Source: Membranipora membranacea
Taxonomy: Eukaryota > Bryozoa > Gymnolaemata > Cheilostomatida > Membraniporidae
Direction: 5' to 3'
NCBI GenBank assembly: GCA_914767715.1
Contig: OU612075.1
Span: 4,526,001-4,590,000 of the forward strand
DNA length: 64,000 bases
Part shown: in pieces, positions 35,958 through 49,462 of the stretch
How positions within the stretch are numbered: the stretch's first letter is position 1
How the letters are laid out: each line of letters opens with the position of its first letter
Notes under the pieces: generated by a model
What the model was told of the DNA's origin: nothing
Seen by the model: only the letters and a program-made list of their open reading frames with translations
Databases searched by the model: none
Translations under genes and position numbers: made by a program

Positions 35958-37494
35958 AGCTCTCATTTTTTTGTACGCAACGTTGGCCTGAGTGCAGCGC
36001 AAGGTATCAAAACAATTTAGTGATCTCATAACTATTTTTAGGAACGATAAGTTATTTTGAACTGAATGGAATTTTGGCTGCTACGCTTTGTGACTCGACT
36101 TTGTTACGGCATCTGAAAGTACGGAAATCACCTAAGCTGACTTTTCAAAGCTAACCAAACGCATCACCAAACAGCAAAGGGACCTAATGATCTCTAGCCT
36201 TTTAGACTCTGTGTCAAAGCTTCCGATTGCCGACAAGTTACACAAGTCAGGATCACAAAATGATCTAATATTTTTTATACAGGATTGCATGATGTATGAA
36301 TGTATTTTTATGATCATACATTATCATGCCGGAGGAGATAAAAATCGTATGCTGGTGATCGCTCTCATGATAGGTCTTATTCATAGAATTGTTGTTATAA
36401 AAAGTCATGAAATAGTTGAAAAAGTTTGACTGTCATTTGTTTGTTCGGCAACGTTTTGGTGTAAATCTGAAAGTGTTCTTTTCGTTGGCTCTCTCATTCT
36501 CCCATCTAGATGGATGATTATAAAAGTCAATCATAGATGAGTTGTACCGCACAATGATGATTACGCAAACTGACCAAATAATATCATCGCAAAAGTGTAC
36601 TAGCTTAAAAAATGAATCTGTATGTCTCACTATTTCAGTTTTACACTGAGTGACTTCTTGTTTTTGCGGGAACACCTGGTAAAAAATAAAATAAAGCTTC
36701 AAATTTCTGGTATCACTATCCAGCAAGACAATGATGTGCACTCTATATCAATACTATAACTGACGAAAGTGTGGGAGATCATTTAGTCACAAAAGGTCAT
36801 CTTTCCCTTGAAGCATTGAAATTACTGGCAAAAAACTAAACATTGAAATTCCATCCCGCCCTACTGGACTTAACTCAAAGACTTTCAGTTCATTCCAAGC
36901 TGAAATAACGGAAAAACAAATGGACTCATTGATGAGTTTAAATTGTTGCTGACACAATGCATTGGAATGTGATGAATTGCCCTGAAAGGCAGAGTTGTTC
37001 CGTGCGTAATATTACACCTGGCTTAAAAAAGCTTCTCAGCTTTAGCCTACAGTTCTTAGGAAAATAAGGCTAAACATGTGGGTATATTGATAGCGCCCCT
37101 GTAAATCTCAGCTGACCGGTTGATTGGGCAATTCCATAAGTGTGTGTAAATAGTGAGGTATGATTTTCATGTATTTTTAGGGTAGCCCTCTTACTATAAA
37201 TAACAACGGTAGCAAGCATTCTGATCACAAGCAATCTGATTGCCAAAAGCTCAGCATCATTTGTTTCTTATAATTTCTTAGGAAAAAACTTCAAGACTCA
37301 TTCTTTACCAACACATTATTTGAGAAAAAATTCTACATCTCTTTACCTTCAAAGAATTTTTGAAAACTACAGAAACTACAAACATTTAAAACAATCACAC
37401 AACCCTTCATCACTAGAGATAGAAAAGAAAACCGACACAGCAAATAGACACTGAAACGTATCAAGCTTATTCGTGATAACTAAAGAAGATAAAA

Positions 37495-40400
37495 ATGGAT
37501 TCACTGTGTAAATCTTGCCTTGCTCTCACCATAGTAAGTATTACAAACTTTTAATCCTGATGTTTGAATTAAATGGTTATTTTCACATTTATTTTGGCCA
37601 ACATGAATGAAGTTTGACAGTGTGTTATATTCATTTTTGTGTGAGCTTGATGCCTATGAAAAATAGTACTTTTTTGATAACGCAACACACGCTACAATAT
37701 ACTAATATTGGCCAGAAAGATTCGGATTTGTGTCCACATGGCCCACCCATACTGCCAGCTGCGACTCTAATTTACCTGTTCAAAGACCCATAAAGAATGT
37801 CAGCTGAATAGTTTTATGGTCTGTTGCCCTAAATTGTCTTTTCTTCACTTTCCCAGGTACTGGCATCGATAAGCATCGCAGAGTCAGCGTTATATCAAGG
37901 TATGTGCGGTCTCTCTCCTATGTCAGAAAATAGTTTAGCCTTAATCTGCTTTAATGAAGCATGCTATCTTAGAGGCAATCTTTCCTACTACTCAATATAA
38001 AAATGATTATGACAACAGAAAAGGTATTTACCCCAAGGGTACGAGGGTCATGAACAGTGCTATGAGCATTATTTGCATCAACAAAAGAATTGTTTTGGCC
38101 ATATTTTGCCGCAAATCAACTCTGACTTCTAGCATTAATTGATCGATCAAAACACATAACATCAGCTGTTAAGGCAGTGGCTTGTTAATATTAGGGAACT
38201 CTCAGAAAAAAACTCTAGGTGTTTGGCACAAGGAATGATTGTTAATTAGCGGGCCCCATGCTGTGGCTAAACAATGTTACCTAAAATACCCTAGATCTAT
38301 TCTTTAAATGCTTCAAGCACTTCCCGATTGAGAGCCTCGTTAATTTGTTGCAACCCGCGTAGCTTTCAATCGTTGGGCTGAAAGCAATAATTGGCTTCTG
38401 ATGACGCCAAATAATTAGAACAAAACACTTTCTACTCTTTTAGTTTTTTGGACAATCTCTAATTTCATTATAGAGTGCAAACTCTATTGTTTTTTTTTGT
38501 GTCGTTGATTAGCTTGAGGGCTTTAACATTGGGGCTATTTTTGCGACCCCCAAACTCTTAAGCTCGAACGTTGTAGCTCTCAATCTAAAAGATGACCGTT
38601 TAGCACTAGTTAAATCTGGATAAAGATTCTCATGTTTGTAATTAACTCCCCTGGTTTCCCGCAGAGAAGAAAATCCTTATTATCAAACTCCTTGTATCAT
38701 TTCTGGTGTCCAATGTTTTGATTCATCAGCTGATTCCTATTATAACAGCATATTCTCCTCGCCTACTTCAAAAAAGTGACTCGTTACAACTTTTGGGTTT
38801 ATTGAGAGCCGAAATTCGGTTGCCAAGTGATATAGAGATGTTGCCAATAGCGCTAGACATCTTTCTATCACGTTGCTTCCTTGTCATACTTCATTCTTAT
38901 GATGTTTATATGGTAACAGTCCCAATTCGTCTACCTGGACAATTTAAGGTGACAATACTCGTTACTTTGAATTCAGAACCAGTACAATTTCTAGCGTATT
39001 GCTATCCAAAAAGCCAGTGACAAACACATCCAAATATATCGTAATTTGTACAACGCAAAAATCCGCTGAATTGGAGATTGTTATGTAGAATTCACTTCTC
39101 TTAACCACTGTTTTGGTTACACCTCATAAACATTTTCTCTTTTTTACAGTATGCCATGGAAAGCCGGCAGACATTGTCTTTGTCATTGATGAGTCATCCA
39201 GCATTTGGCCTGTTGACTTTAAAAAGCTACATCCATTTCTGAGAAGTGTGGCTGACAGCTTTGATATAAGTCCCGAGCACACGAGAATAGCTGCCATTAC
39301 ATTCTCCGACAAAGTCACGCACCGATTCTCGCTGAGCGCCTATAAAAACGCCAAGGATGTCAAAAATGCCATCACCAGAATCGACCAGAAAACTGGAGGT
39401 TAGTTTTTATTGCTTTAATCACAAAAAAACATTATTTTTGCATGACACCAACACCTGCAATTTTATTTACAATTTTTGCAGGCACTTGTTTCCACAATGA
39501 CGTAATCGGTCCGATCGAATTTCCAGATTTGTCCATGATTTGCCAAAATTCAGTGTGCGGACATGTTGTACTTTACGATTATGGCAGCAATTTGGCGGCG
39601 ATGACAATGCAGTATGCAAATAGTTTTGATAATATTGGGTGTCGATTTCATGTAAACACAAAGCCGTATGTTTAAATTAATGATTACTGATATCTATCAG
39701 CTGGTTCAATGATCAAATTTTACTTGGCACGATCAGAAATGCTCTAAAATTAGCTAGCAGATACTCCAAAAGGAAGCTGGTGTTTACAAAAGGTGTTTAG
39801 CTTTGCTAGTTATGATTCACATCACATCTGTAAAAGCATAGCCTGTCAGAGTTTATCAAAGCAGGCTGTCTTGAAATGGACAGGTGATTCTTCTGGCATC
39901 AAAATGCGTAGCAATACTCTTTCATTCAGATGACCATTGCTTATTGCTTATTGAAAGCAAATGCTGTCAAAGCAAATGATCTCTTGCAACTCTTAATTCC
40001 TTGCAGCTTGTAATCAACACTAAATTATCAAACTGGCTTTATGAAGATCTTTGATTGTAAGAGTTATATCAAATTATAGCCGTAAATAGCAGAAAGTTAT
40101 AGCCATGAGTAATTACGGCTTATTACCCCTTTTATATCTTGTTCTTGTTATAGCAGTCTTTATTAAACTAACGTCTACATGTATGAGACGATAAATGCAA
40201 AAAAAGGTTGAATATTGACACTATATAGCTGAAAGCACTCTCTGCCCCTAGGCTAGAATTTCCAATAATAACAGAAACGCATGAATTTTATTATCACCAG
40301 TAATTTGTTGGATGCTTAAGATTTGACAGAAGTCCGTTAAGGTCCGTATCTCTATTTCAAAGCAGTGATACAGTCTCGCCACCGGCATAACTTAGCCTCA

Positions 40401-43400
40401 AATTCTGTAGTAATTGCATTCGCCTCGAGACAGGATGTAAAATTCTTAAGGTGTGACTAAAACACTAAAAATACCTCTTTTTATCTTTTATTTTCACTTT
40501 TGTGTTATATGAACAGGGCTTTCTAAATCTGTAATATGTTTGATGGCCACTTTTGTGCTCGTAAAACACAGTGTCATGTTTCTAAAACATGAAATGGCGC
40601 GTGGCTACTGTTACCCTTTCAGTGAAAGCTTTGTGTGCACGTGTACATGCACCTAGAGGGATATTTCTGTTATCGATCAAGGGAATCGTCCGCCTAACCG
40701 GATCTGGTGGAATACCACAACCGGACTTTTAGCTCAACGTAATCTGCATCTGAGTGCAGACCGACTTGTCCGGACCTTTTTTGCGACAACTTGTTGTGAC
40801 TTTGCTTTGTTTATAGTTTAAGCGCTTAAACTTTGTCGGGATAGCTGGTAGTAGCATTTTATTATCAACCACTTTCCCGAAATGCTACTACCAGCTATCC
40901 CAACACAGTTTAAGCGCTTCAACTACTTTGTTTATGAAGTTGTTTGATAACGAGTTTCTTCTTCTTGATTTTTAGGAACAAGAACCGATAAGGCTCTCAA
41001 ATATGTGAGACACAAAATATTCTCAGAGGAGCGACCTGAGGTACCTAAGATTGTTATTCTGATCACAGACGGCGCTAGCTGGTACCCACACCTGACTAGT
41101 AACGAAGCTAGACTTCTACGAGATAACCTCAACGCTACCATCTTCACAGTCGCCATTAGCAACAAGGTGAGTTTTTATAGTAACATATAGTAACCCAGTC
41201 TTTGCAGTAGAGTTTTCAAACCATAGACTCATTTCTAACTATTAAAGACTACTTGAAGACCAATGCATGTTCATGTCAGGCAGTTACTTACCATGCAAAT
41301 CTGACATAACTTTATGATAAATAACTGCCTGATTATAACAAGCATTGGTCTTTTGACAGTCTTCTAGTCTATGGTTAAGCCCTAGCAATCTTTTGCTTGC
41401 TGCAGTTGTCTAAGTTTTGGACAAATCTTTAAACATGATCCATTCAAAACTATAATCAGGTCATCAAAACAAAAATACTTTTGCATTGTTCAAATTAGAT
41501 ATGACAGTTTGGTCCAGCTGATAGCTGGAGTGCCCGCGGTCATCAGGTTTGGGTTTCACTGACGTTCGTGATCTCTCTATTGCAACACTTATTCTTAAAA
41601 CAAAAGCATGAGATTAACAGTTATGATAAAAATGCATTTCAGAAACATTTTGGAGTCTAATTTTAGTTCTCAAACAATATTTGTGAACAAAAGAAGAGGA
41701 GCAAATTCGATATCTTAGTCTGTTCGAATTTGTATATAAACAAAAGGTGATGAATGATAAAAATTCCCCTTTTGAATTAAACCAGAAGGGATAAATAGAA
41801 CACAATAATAGAAGATCCTGCCAAAAATCTGTTGCAGTTATGCGATTATGAAACTTTTTGAAAGTAAACAAAATTGACTTGAAACGTGTTTTGGGTTTGG
41901 GTTATTGAGATGGTTTAGCCTGTCGCAATTGATTAGGTTTTTACGATGGTTTAGGTTGTTGGGGAGACCGATCAGTTTCAATAACCTTCATTGACCCTGT
42001 ACCCGATAATTTCGTCAATGTACGATTTTTCTCAACTTGAAATTCTAAAGTCTAGCCAGGCCCCAGTATTCTTGGCCACTGACCCTAAAAAATCTGTCTC
42101 AAGGACCTCCCAAAAAAATTCTTCAAACCTAAATCAGTTTTAGAAACTGAATTTCGTAGTATCAAGTTTCCTATTGAGCCATTATTATGAGCTCTTTTAT
42201 AAAGTAATGATGTGCAATAATGAGACACATTCTATCTCACACGTTGCCTCAATGTGAAATAGCTGAATCACTCTGATAGGCTTGTGTCCGTATATTTCCA
42301 AAAATCCTGGCCATGCGTTCGGAGGCATTTAGCGGCATCACATTACAACTTCTGTGCTTTGTTGATATGAACTGATTCAGACTTATCAGAATAATGTGAT
42401 GTATTAGTTGACTGGTTTTACGGCTCCATTTTGATCGGCAGGTAGCAAATGTTGGATGATCGATGCTTAATAATGCACTAAATATAGATACTCAATCAAA
42501 ATACCTATCTGTTTACGTGATATTACATAATCATAAAAATTATTATGATCACTGCTAAAAAACAAGAAGTCAACATTCCATCATATCGAGTTAATATGTG
42601 GAATCGAGGGAGTGAACAATAGATATCAAGATTCCAGTGACAATTTCTCCGAAAGAAGCCCTGGGGATGTTTGTGGGTCAGCGGTACCACTCACAATATT
42701 CCACCAGATACCAGATAGCCCGGGGTTATTTAGCGAACACCGCAGCCCGGTCAATAACATGCCTCGTTACTGATGATCGTATTTAGAGTACTGACAGTAA
42801 AAGCTTGCAAAAAATATGTCCGAGGGCATTGTTACCCAAATACTTACGCTAAGGGCATCTAGCGGACAATAAAAAGAAAGCGGTCAATTTCTGAATCACT
42901 GATCATGTTTTTACTACGATCGGTCAGAAATTGGAACTGACCGATATTTCGTCACATTAGAACATTCTCAGCGTCTTTATTTATCCAATCCCATGGTATG
43001 AGTAGTATGTATCATAACAAGTTTGGTTTTGCTATTCTTATAGATTAACTGGGAGGAGATTGAGTCCATAGCCTCTAAACCTACAGAACATCATGTATTC
43101 AGTGTCAACTCTTTTGATGATCTTGGAGATGCTCTGGTTCAGAAATTGGTAGCTTCCACCTGTGAAATCCAAGGAAATGCCGTCGGTGGTAAGTGTGAAT
43201 TAAGTTTTTAATTTCCAAGTTACGAGATCATTATCAACAGTAGACTTTTGGGTAAAACATTAAACTTCACAAAAACCCTGGGACAAAAGGGTGTCAAGAA
43301 TTGAATCTTAGGAATATCAACTCAAATAAACTGTTTACCTCAGTTTTAACCCTGCAAGGACAGCTGTACATCCATTGCTAACATGTTGTGAAATTCTTTT

Positions 43401-44522
43401 GCAGAGTGCACAATCGACTTCACATCAGATATTATGTTTGTTCTGGGATCAGCATCACAGAATCCTGCCGGTGCCGTCAATGCCATGAGCATGATCCAAG
43501 ATATTATTGATGACAAAAACACCTTTGTTGGGTAAGTGTCCCATGATTTTCAGCAAGAATTTTTCTCCACATGTCATAGTAGAAGACAACTACTATTCAT
43601 TGAACGGAATGTAATAAAAATAGACCATTATTATTGTTGTTTTGCAAGGTGATAAAGCGTTCATATAAAATTTTCGGACTCAGCACCAGAAAAAAATGAA
43701 ACAAATTAAAAAAGAAAGAAAATTGAATAGAATATCATTACCATTTTTGATCAAGTTTACCGCTGTAGATAGTTTGGGGACTTTATATTTCAATGTGTCT
43801 TTTAATTTTGCAGTGAGTCATTGCTGAGATTCGGGCTGGTACCAAAACAGTGTGACCTTGACCTTGGATTCGACCTCAATCAGTATTACAACAAAGAGGA
43901 TATGCTCAACCACCTGGAGAGGAAAAAGTCCAGGTTATCCGCTGCGGAACACTTGGACTACATGACTAAGATCAGCTTCTCACCTCGCCAGGGCGATCGC
44001 GAAGACGTAAGTTGTCTTTCTAAGCATCTGTATACTGATCTAAACAATAGTTCTTTTTTTAGGCGCTATTCTGAAATGATTCCACTATTGAAATAGACTG
44101 CCAATAAAAGTGTTAAAAAAGACATACATCTCGATGAATAAGAACTGTGAAGATAGTGATTTTATTTTGTGTTGCTTTCTGAGGTGGAACAAGGAAACGG
44201 AACTGTCAAGGGAAGACAATCCAACCGGCAAGCACTTTGAGAACCTATTATTTATTCATATTTTTTCTTGTTACAGGTACGGAATCTTGCTGTCGTTATC
44301 TTAGACAGAGCATCTGGTGACTACGCTGCCACAATTGCTGCCGCTCAGAGGGCAAAGAACGCAGGTATAGAAATAATAGCTGTCGCTGTCGGCAAAGAAG
44401 TAAACGATGCTGAGATAACAGCAATAGCCAGTCAACCCTCTGAGAGGTATAAAATAACCCTGTCTGACTATTCGGAAGGTGCTGACTTGAAACACAAGTT
44501 CTATTCACTCATCTGCCCTTGA
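37495..44522 (+). CDS. Secreted protein with two VWA domains (VWA gene 1)
   Basis: Eight exons: 37495-37533, 37857-37899, 39150-39398, 40976-41166, 43044-43188, 43405-43531, 43814-44006 and 44277-44522; 410 aa. The signal peptide spans exons 1-2, which also occurs in the paralogue at 52511. VWA domain 1 (about 34-205) has the metal-ion-dependent adhesion site: DESSS (D41, S43, S45), the GGTRTDKAL loop and LITDG (D142). Domain 2 (about 225-410) keeps the Rossmann-like pattern (DIMFVLGSAS, NLAVVILDRAS, IEIIAVAVG) but lacks the first Asp and the DxSxS motif. VWA domains bind protein ligands, often through Mg2+, in matrix and adhesion proteins. So the first domain could bind a ligand through metal and the second probably cannot (inference). 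Cys residues start each domain (VCHGK, ECTID) and one ends the protein (LICP). It is unlike any one named gene. Confidence 0.92.
40815..40924. repeat. Foldback element F1, copy 4
   Basis: The most symmetric copy: arms AGTTTAAGCGCTTAAAC and GGGATAGCTGGTAGTAGCAT, with the loop around TATTATCAACCACTTTC. It lies in intron 3 of VWA gene 1 and ends 52 bases before exon 4. Confidence 0.87.
41250..41372. repeat. Small palindromic repeat in intron 4
   Basis: Ends AAGACCAATGCATGTT and AACAAGCATTGGTCTTTT are inverted repeats, with inner arms CAGGCAGTTA / TAACTGCCTG. A diverged partial relative lies at about 28680-28790 (CATGCATTGGTCTTTGG, GCAAATCTGACA). It is probably a small MITE. Confidence 0.7.
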
Positions 44523-47500
44523 AAAGGGGGAGAAGGTTACAAGACAGAAGACAACAAGCTTGCCATAACTGACATCGCTACAGATCTTGACCAAAGATAG
44601 CAGTATTTCCTTTATAATTTATGGGGCGTGCATTTACCCATTGACATATATATCATTGACATATATATTTCATTGACATATATATATATATATATTATGT
44701 TTTGCCCGAGATTTTCGATCCAGCCTCTGGAAAGGAACTAAAATCTCTGATTTCAACCATAATAATCATGCACACAGTCTAAGTTATATAATTAGTTTGC
44801 TCGGAATTATTTGAATTGTTGTGAATGTTGAACATTTGCTACAGCAGGGAGGGAGTTCTGATTGGTCACTTATTTTACTGCAAGCTCCACCCCTCCCAAC
44901 CTCCCTGGCTACAAACTGCTCTCAATACTCTCACTAACACACACAATATTGCTGCTTCGATTCAGTGAGTGCGATTCTTCATTTGATCTCAGGACTATAT
45001 ATTATTATTATATTACAAACTTTTTTTCATAATTTCATCGAAAAAGGAGTAACCAATCAAAATCCTTTGTACAGCTCTTTGTCCTATCACTATCCATATT
45101 AGCCTGTCCTGAAAACCTTTCTGTGGAGGGGGAACCCACCCACCAAGCAAAGCTTGTCAAGACAGGCTATATTCATATATACATATTATTTAGACTGCTG
45201 CGCATCTAACATAAACTAATTTTTTCTTTGTATTTTTGCTGCCACCGCTGGATTTGGAGGCAGCATTGAAAGGCACTCTTTATCGAGACCTGGCGTTATA
45301 GCCATATGAGTAATGCACTTAATCTAACACTTTGTAATTACGCTCGCAACGAGATAACGATAATAATTTATTTTAGTTAATTGTGAAATTAGATTTTTGT
45401 CTTGTTTTCATACTTCTGTGTATTTTTATTCTGTAACTAGTATTTCTAGTATGAATCATGCATTCTTAAAGCTCATTTTACATGAATATTGGTGCGGCTG
45501 TGAAATAAATTCAATTTATATGAAACCCTAGTGGACTTATCTTTAAGATCTGTTAAAAAATGTGATGACAAATTTTTTAAATTGTACAATCAACATGTCC
45601 GGCTGATTTAGATTTTACACTGTAAGTTGATGTGAAAAAGCGTTGAAATTGTCATTGGATGAGGCTTTCTGTTTGGCTAGAAATAGCTACTGTCATCAGC
45701 ATTTATGAAGATATCGGTTGTCATGCCATCTTGGCCTGAAAAATCACTTACATCACTGAATTGGATGCTTTCTTGTGTGAAAGCTGTCAGTACACAAAAT
45801 ATTTAGTCAAGAGGGAGAATTTGTTATTTAAGACAAATTGAACAATTCTCTGAGTTTTAATGAAATTTCTTCAAGGAATGGAAAGGAATTCATGATTGGG
45901 CAGGGAGAGAATAATACCAAAGTCAAATCGCTGAAGTTAAAAAGTTTCATACATGGCAGAATACTACAAGCAAACCATTTCTGCTGACCAGAATACAAGT
46001 CGCTGAGAAAGCTATGGGATCGCAGTGGGTGAGTTTCCCTTGCATTGGCGAGGATGACCTCCAGCTGAAGTTTGATCCAATTTGTCTGCGTTTTGTGTGT
46101 ACTAGTGATCTGTCGGTTTGTTGGGGAGGAGCAACTCCATTTGCACGCAGATTTTTGGCCAAACTTGATATGGTTAACTCTGATGTTGACACAGAGCGAT
46201 TCATATTGATATACCCATTTCTGATACATTGCCAGCATATTCAGTGATATGAAGCTACAGCAACCATCAAAGTAGTATGAGGAGTTTAGTACGAATGAAA
46301 CAAGGGTGCACAACCAGTAGATTCAGTGAATTACTTGGTTGCACAGGTATACCTCACACATGGACAGCATGTAATCCCTTCTGACTGAATGAATTTGGGT
46401 TGGAGGAAACGCTAGCTCAATTCTCTCGCATAAACAAAACCCAGTTTCAATTATACAGGATATATTACGGACATTATCGCTGAAAATTTGGTAATGCTTG
46501 CTGGCTGCATTGCTGAATTTAGGTTCTTTTATCTAGTTGTGTGTGAACAAGTCGTCTGCCCTTGGCTCATAAGGCGATGAACTATCTGTTTGCATACCGT
46601 TTTATTGGTAAGGAAAACATAGATAATGCAAGATAAAAGAGAAAAAATAGTTTGATTTTGATAGTTCTGTTTTCATTGTGCAGCAAACAGCATGTAAAGA
46701 TCGCCGATCTCAATATCGGGATATCGTTTTAGAGTCAATTTTTTTTTCAATATTCCATTATACATAAAAAGTAATGAAAGCTTCACTTTCCAATGGCCTG
46801 GGTCAAGGTTTTAAATTGTAGGGGTTGACACTTTCCTTGATCTTACTGGAGGACATCTTAGATTAGTAGTATTGTCTCCTCTTGCATAAGGAGAACACAA
46901 CTCCTAATGTTATACGTTAAAGAGCATTGCATAACCAGTGTAACGACTGCGCACTGAATTAAATCTTCTCATGGCCTCTGATGGAATGGAAACATAAACA
47001 TAACCTTATAAAGTTAGAAAACTCAACACAGGAACTGATCTGACAATGATTTGATTGGCTGTCCGTACTAGCATGTATAATATAGCCTGGGAAATAGTCT
47101 TGTTTACAAAATTGCAAACAATAATAAACGTCGATAATATGGGCATTCTTAGAATGCTATTAGGGACTGGCTATTTTTGCAATCCCTTTGCTTGTCAAAA
47201 GAAAGTTGATTATGCTATTCCAGGTATGGAGTTCAACGCCACAGAGGTATATGTATAATATATATTCCATATCAGCGAGTGAAACTATTGCTCTAATCAG
47301 GATTATTCGAGAGAGCTCCTTACTGTATTATACTTCTAGGATCATCTTTTGATCAACTATTGAATAACCACACAGATTGTTAGCCTCAGGAAAAACAGCG
47401 TCTTTATATCCCTCCACAATTTTCTCATCCATCTTTACACAAGAAGTTTTGATCGTACACAATATGGCGCACTGGACTGCACGATTTATAAGAATTAGCT

Positions 47501-48301
47501 CAAGAAATGTGACAGGTAAAATCTAGCCTAAGATCTAGACATATTAGACAATTGCAATATTGAGGGGGTTGGTTCAGTTGTTAAAGATTAAAACAAACTT
47601 ATACCTGATGACACATTGTGTCCTATTGTATCTGAAGAAACAGGACATTGTGCACGTTCACTCCTGGTACCATAAGAATGTTGTTGTGAATAACAGGAAC
47701 CGGAAGCTTCATTACGCTCTGTGCTGTGGCCAACAGCTCTCCTGAAAGAATTCACATGGCCAAATCTTCACAATATAAGGGTACAAAAAGAGTCGCTGTC
47801 TCGTATTGGTACATGTATGTACGTAAATCAAACAATTCTGGCCTCACTTGCATATACAACATCTGCAGGGAAAAAAACATCTTTCATTCTAGTCTCCAGA
47901 AAAAATGTAATATTCAGAGAGAGAGTAATTATCAAGGTGAGAAAACTCCATGTACATAAAATAGCAAAGATGTGCCGGCAGGGAGGGTGCCAGCAAAGCT
48001 AAAATCTGAGTTATGTTTCCTAAATGGATCTAGCCGTGTTCAGAAGCAAGCCCCGGGTATAGTAGTGCCTGAGTGACAAGTAATAGATTTAGATGAGCAA
48101 TCAAGCTTGTGCTTGAAGGATTATTGCACCACTATGATGCTACCCAATATTAAACCACCAGAAAGCAATTATAATTCTGGATAGCTAATGATACTGATAT
48201 TTATATACATATTATGGCTATAATATGAATAATTCCTCATTCGTTTGTCGACTACTATAAGCTCAAGACAGACATTATCTGTATTTTCTGAGGTTTTAAA
48301 T
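44523..48301. other. Intergenic region between VWA gene 1 and the F-box pseudogene
   Basis: A TATA microsatellite (44640-44700) follows the VWA gene. An inverted pair (TAGCCTGTCCTG ... CTTGTCAAGACAGGCTA) lies at about 45100-45172. Repeat R1 copy 3 is at 46980. A palindromic remnant with TTTGATCCAATTTGTCTGCG lies at about 46070-46180, a type also seen near 570 and 24730. Open frames at 45828-46313 overlap these repeats and have no domain. No gene was recognised. Confidence 0.5.
46980..47240. repeat. Interspersed repeat family R1, copy 3
   Basis: It shares AACACAGGAACTGATCTGAC, GATTGGCTGTCC, TATAGCCTGGGAAAT and TTAGGGACTGGCTATTTTTGC with the copy at 13940. Confidence 0.65.
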
Positions 48302-49462
48302 ATGCCTAAGAAGAAGAGAGCTATCAGAGCAAACAGAGAGAAAAGAAAGGTTCTGAGGGAAATGACGGTCACGGCTTTACACAGAATATTTCAGTACCTA
48401 GAACGGGCGACACTGCTGAGATGTGTGAGGGTTAGTAAGCTATGGAGAAGAGCTGCCTACATCCCACATTTCTGGAATGACTATGTGTTCTTTGTCAAAG
48501 ACATAGGTCTGAACAAGGAGACAGCGATGAGTTTGAGTGAACGAGATATCATCATCAAAATACAAGACCTCGATAACCAGTAGTCTTGAGAACAGCAAGG
48601 CAATAGTTGGTGCTAAGACTCTTGTGTTGTACGGTGATGTAATAGGTTATATAGAGGGTATTTACGTTCATTACCATGTATCTCATCAGGATTTAATAAC
48701 CTTAGCTCCCTTTCCCTGTTCAGGGTTAATTTGTACGAGCAGGGCTTACTTTCGCTGACGCAGGCATGTAAATTTAGTTTGAAGCAGTTGCAGCTATACA
48801 CTTGTAACATGGACAACTTAAAAATCATACTAACTGAGCTGCAAACCCTAAGGGATCTGGAAGTGAAATGTCTGGAAAGCTCTCATGGAAGAGAAGACAC
48901 CTTATGTCCAGATGATATTTTTCCAAATCTACAGCGGTTATCGCTGTCAGGACCGGAGAAAGTAATCCAGGATATTTGTGCTAGGTTCCCTCTGCTGCAA
49001 CATTTTTGATTGGATGAATCAAGAGATCGGCAGCTCCCAGTGATGGCACATCTCACCAGCTTGCAAATCTCAGGTTATTATAGATTAGCTCAAATTACCC
49101 CTGTACTTGGCTCAATACTCAGTCCAAACTTGATGGCGCTCGAGATAGGCGGTTTCAGTGATGAATTATTACAATTACTCCTACAGCGATGTCCAAGATT
49201 AGAGGTTCTCAAGATTAGGGGGGCTGGTATGTCTGAAAAACAAATATTAACAATACTCAATAAGATGACGGGTCTGAAAGTATTATCAATAGACGCGTAC
49301 TGTATAGAAGTGAAACATCTCATGACAAAAAATGAATTGAGAGGCTTACCAGATTCGTACAAAACAAGAATCTCCAGCCTACTCATATTGACACGGAGAC
49401 AGGTGTCGGAATTCGATATACTGGACTATGAAAGTTGTTTTGAGTCAGTATGGGTAGAGTAG
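48302..49462 (+). pseudogene. F-box / leucine-rich-repeat protein, broken
   Basis: A single intronless coding region starts MPKKKRAIR and carries an F-box (ALHRIFQYLERATLLRC, then VSKLWRRAA). Leucine-rich segments follow, such as NLSSLSLF, LKQLQLYTCNMDNL, LTSLQISG, LMALEIGG, LEVLKIRGAGM and LKVLSID. F-box proteins of this type pick targets for SCF ubiquitin ligases. It cannot be read through. The frame ends at TAG 48581, shifts for about 48560-48690, returns to the first frame, then meets TGA 49007 before another 150 open codons. At least two frame changes and two stops make a pseudogene likely. Lack of introns amid intron-rich genes suggests a retrocopy. Sequence error is the alternative. 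AATAAA lies near 50038. Confidence 0.75.

Larger units (their letters stand above)
30882..37494. other. 6.6-kb intergenic region dense in MITEs
   Basis: No gene is firmly supported. It holds foldback 31186-31309, the MITE copy 32300-32627, and M2 copies 33321-33543 and 35712-35957. A minus-strand open frame of 150 codons (34271-33819) starts beside a locally CG-richer stretch (34290-34370, with CACGTG and GCGCAG). It has several Cys residues (KCSQCC) but no domain I know and no supporting splice sites. A TATAAA at 37195, about 300 bases before the next gene, could be that gene's promoter. Confidence 0.45.

Noticed and set aside
35724-36029. 101-codon minus-strand frame
   Set aside because: Most of it lies in a MITE of family M2.
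38706-39020. 104-codon plus frame inside intron 2 of VWA gene 1
   Set aside because: It has no domain, and the exons on either side join perfectly in phase 1 without it.
45828-46313. 161-codon minus-strand frame as a gene
   Set aside because: It crosses a palindromic repeat remnant, has no domain, and alternative frames over the same bases are equally open.
49007-49009. TGA in the F-box/LRR frame read as selenocysteine
   Set aside because: No SECIS-like structure was identified, leucine-rich repeats have no such precedent, and other stops and frame changes exist in the same copy.
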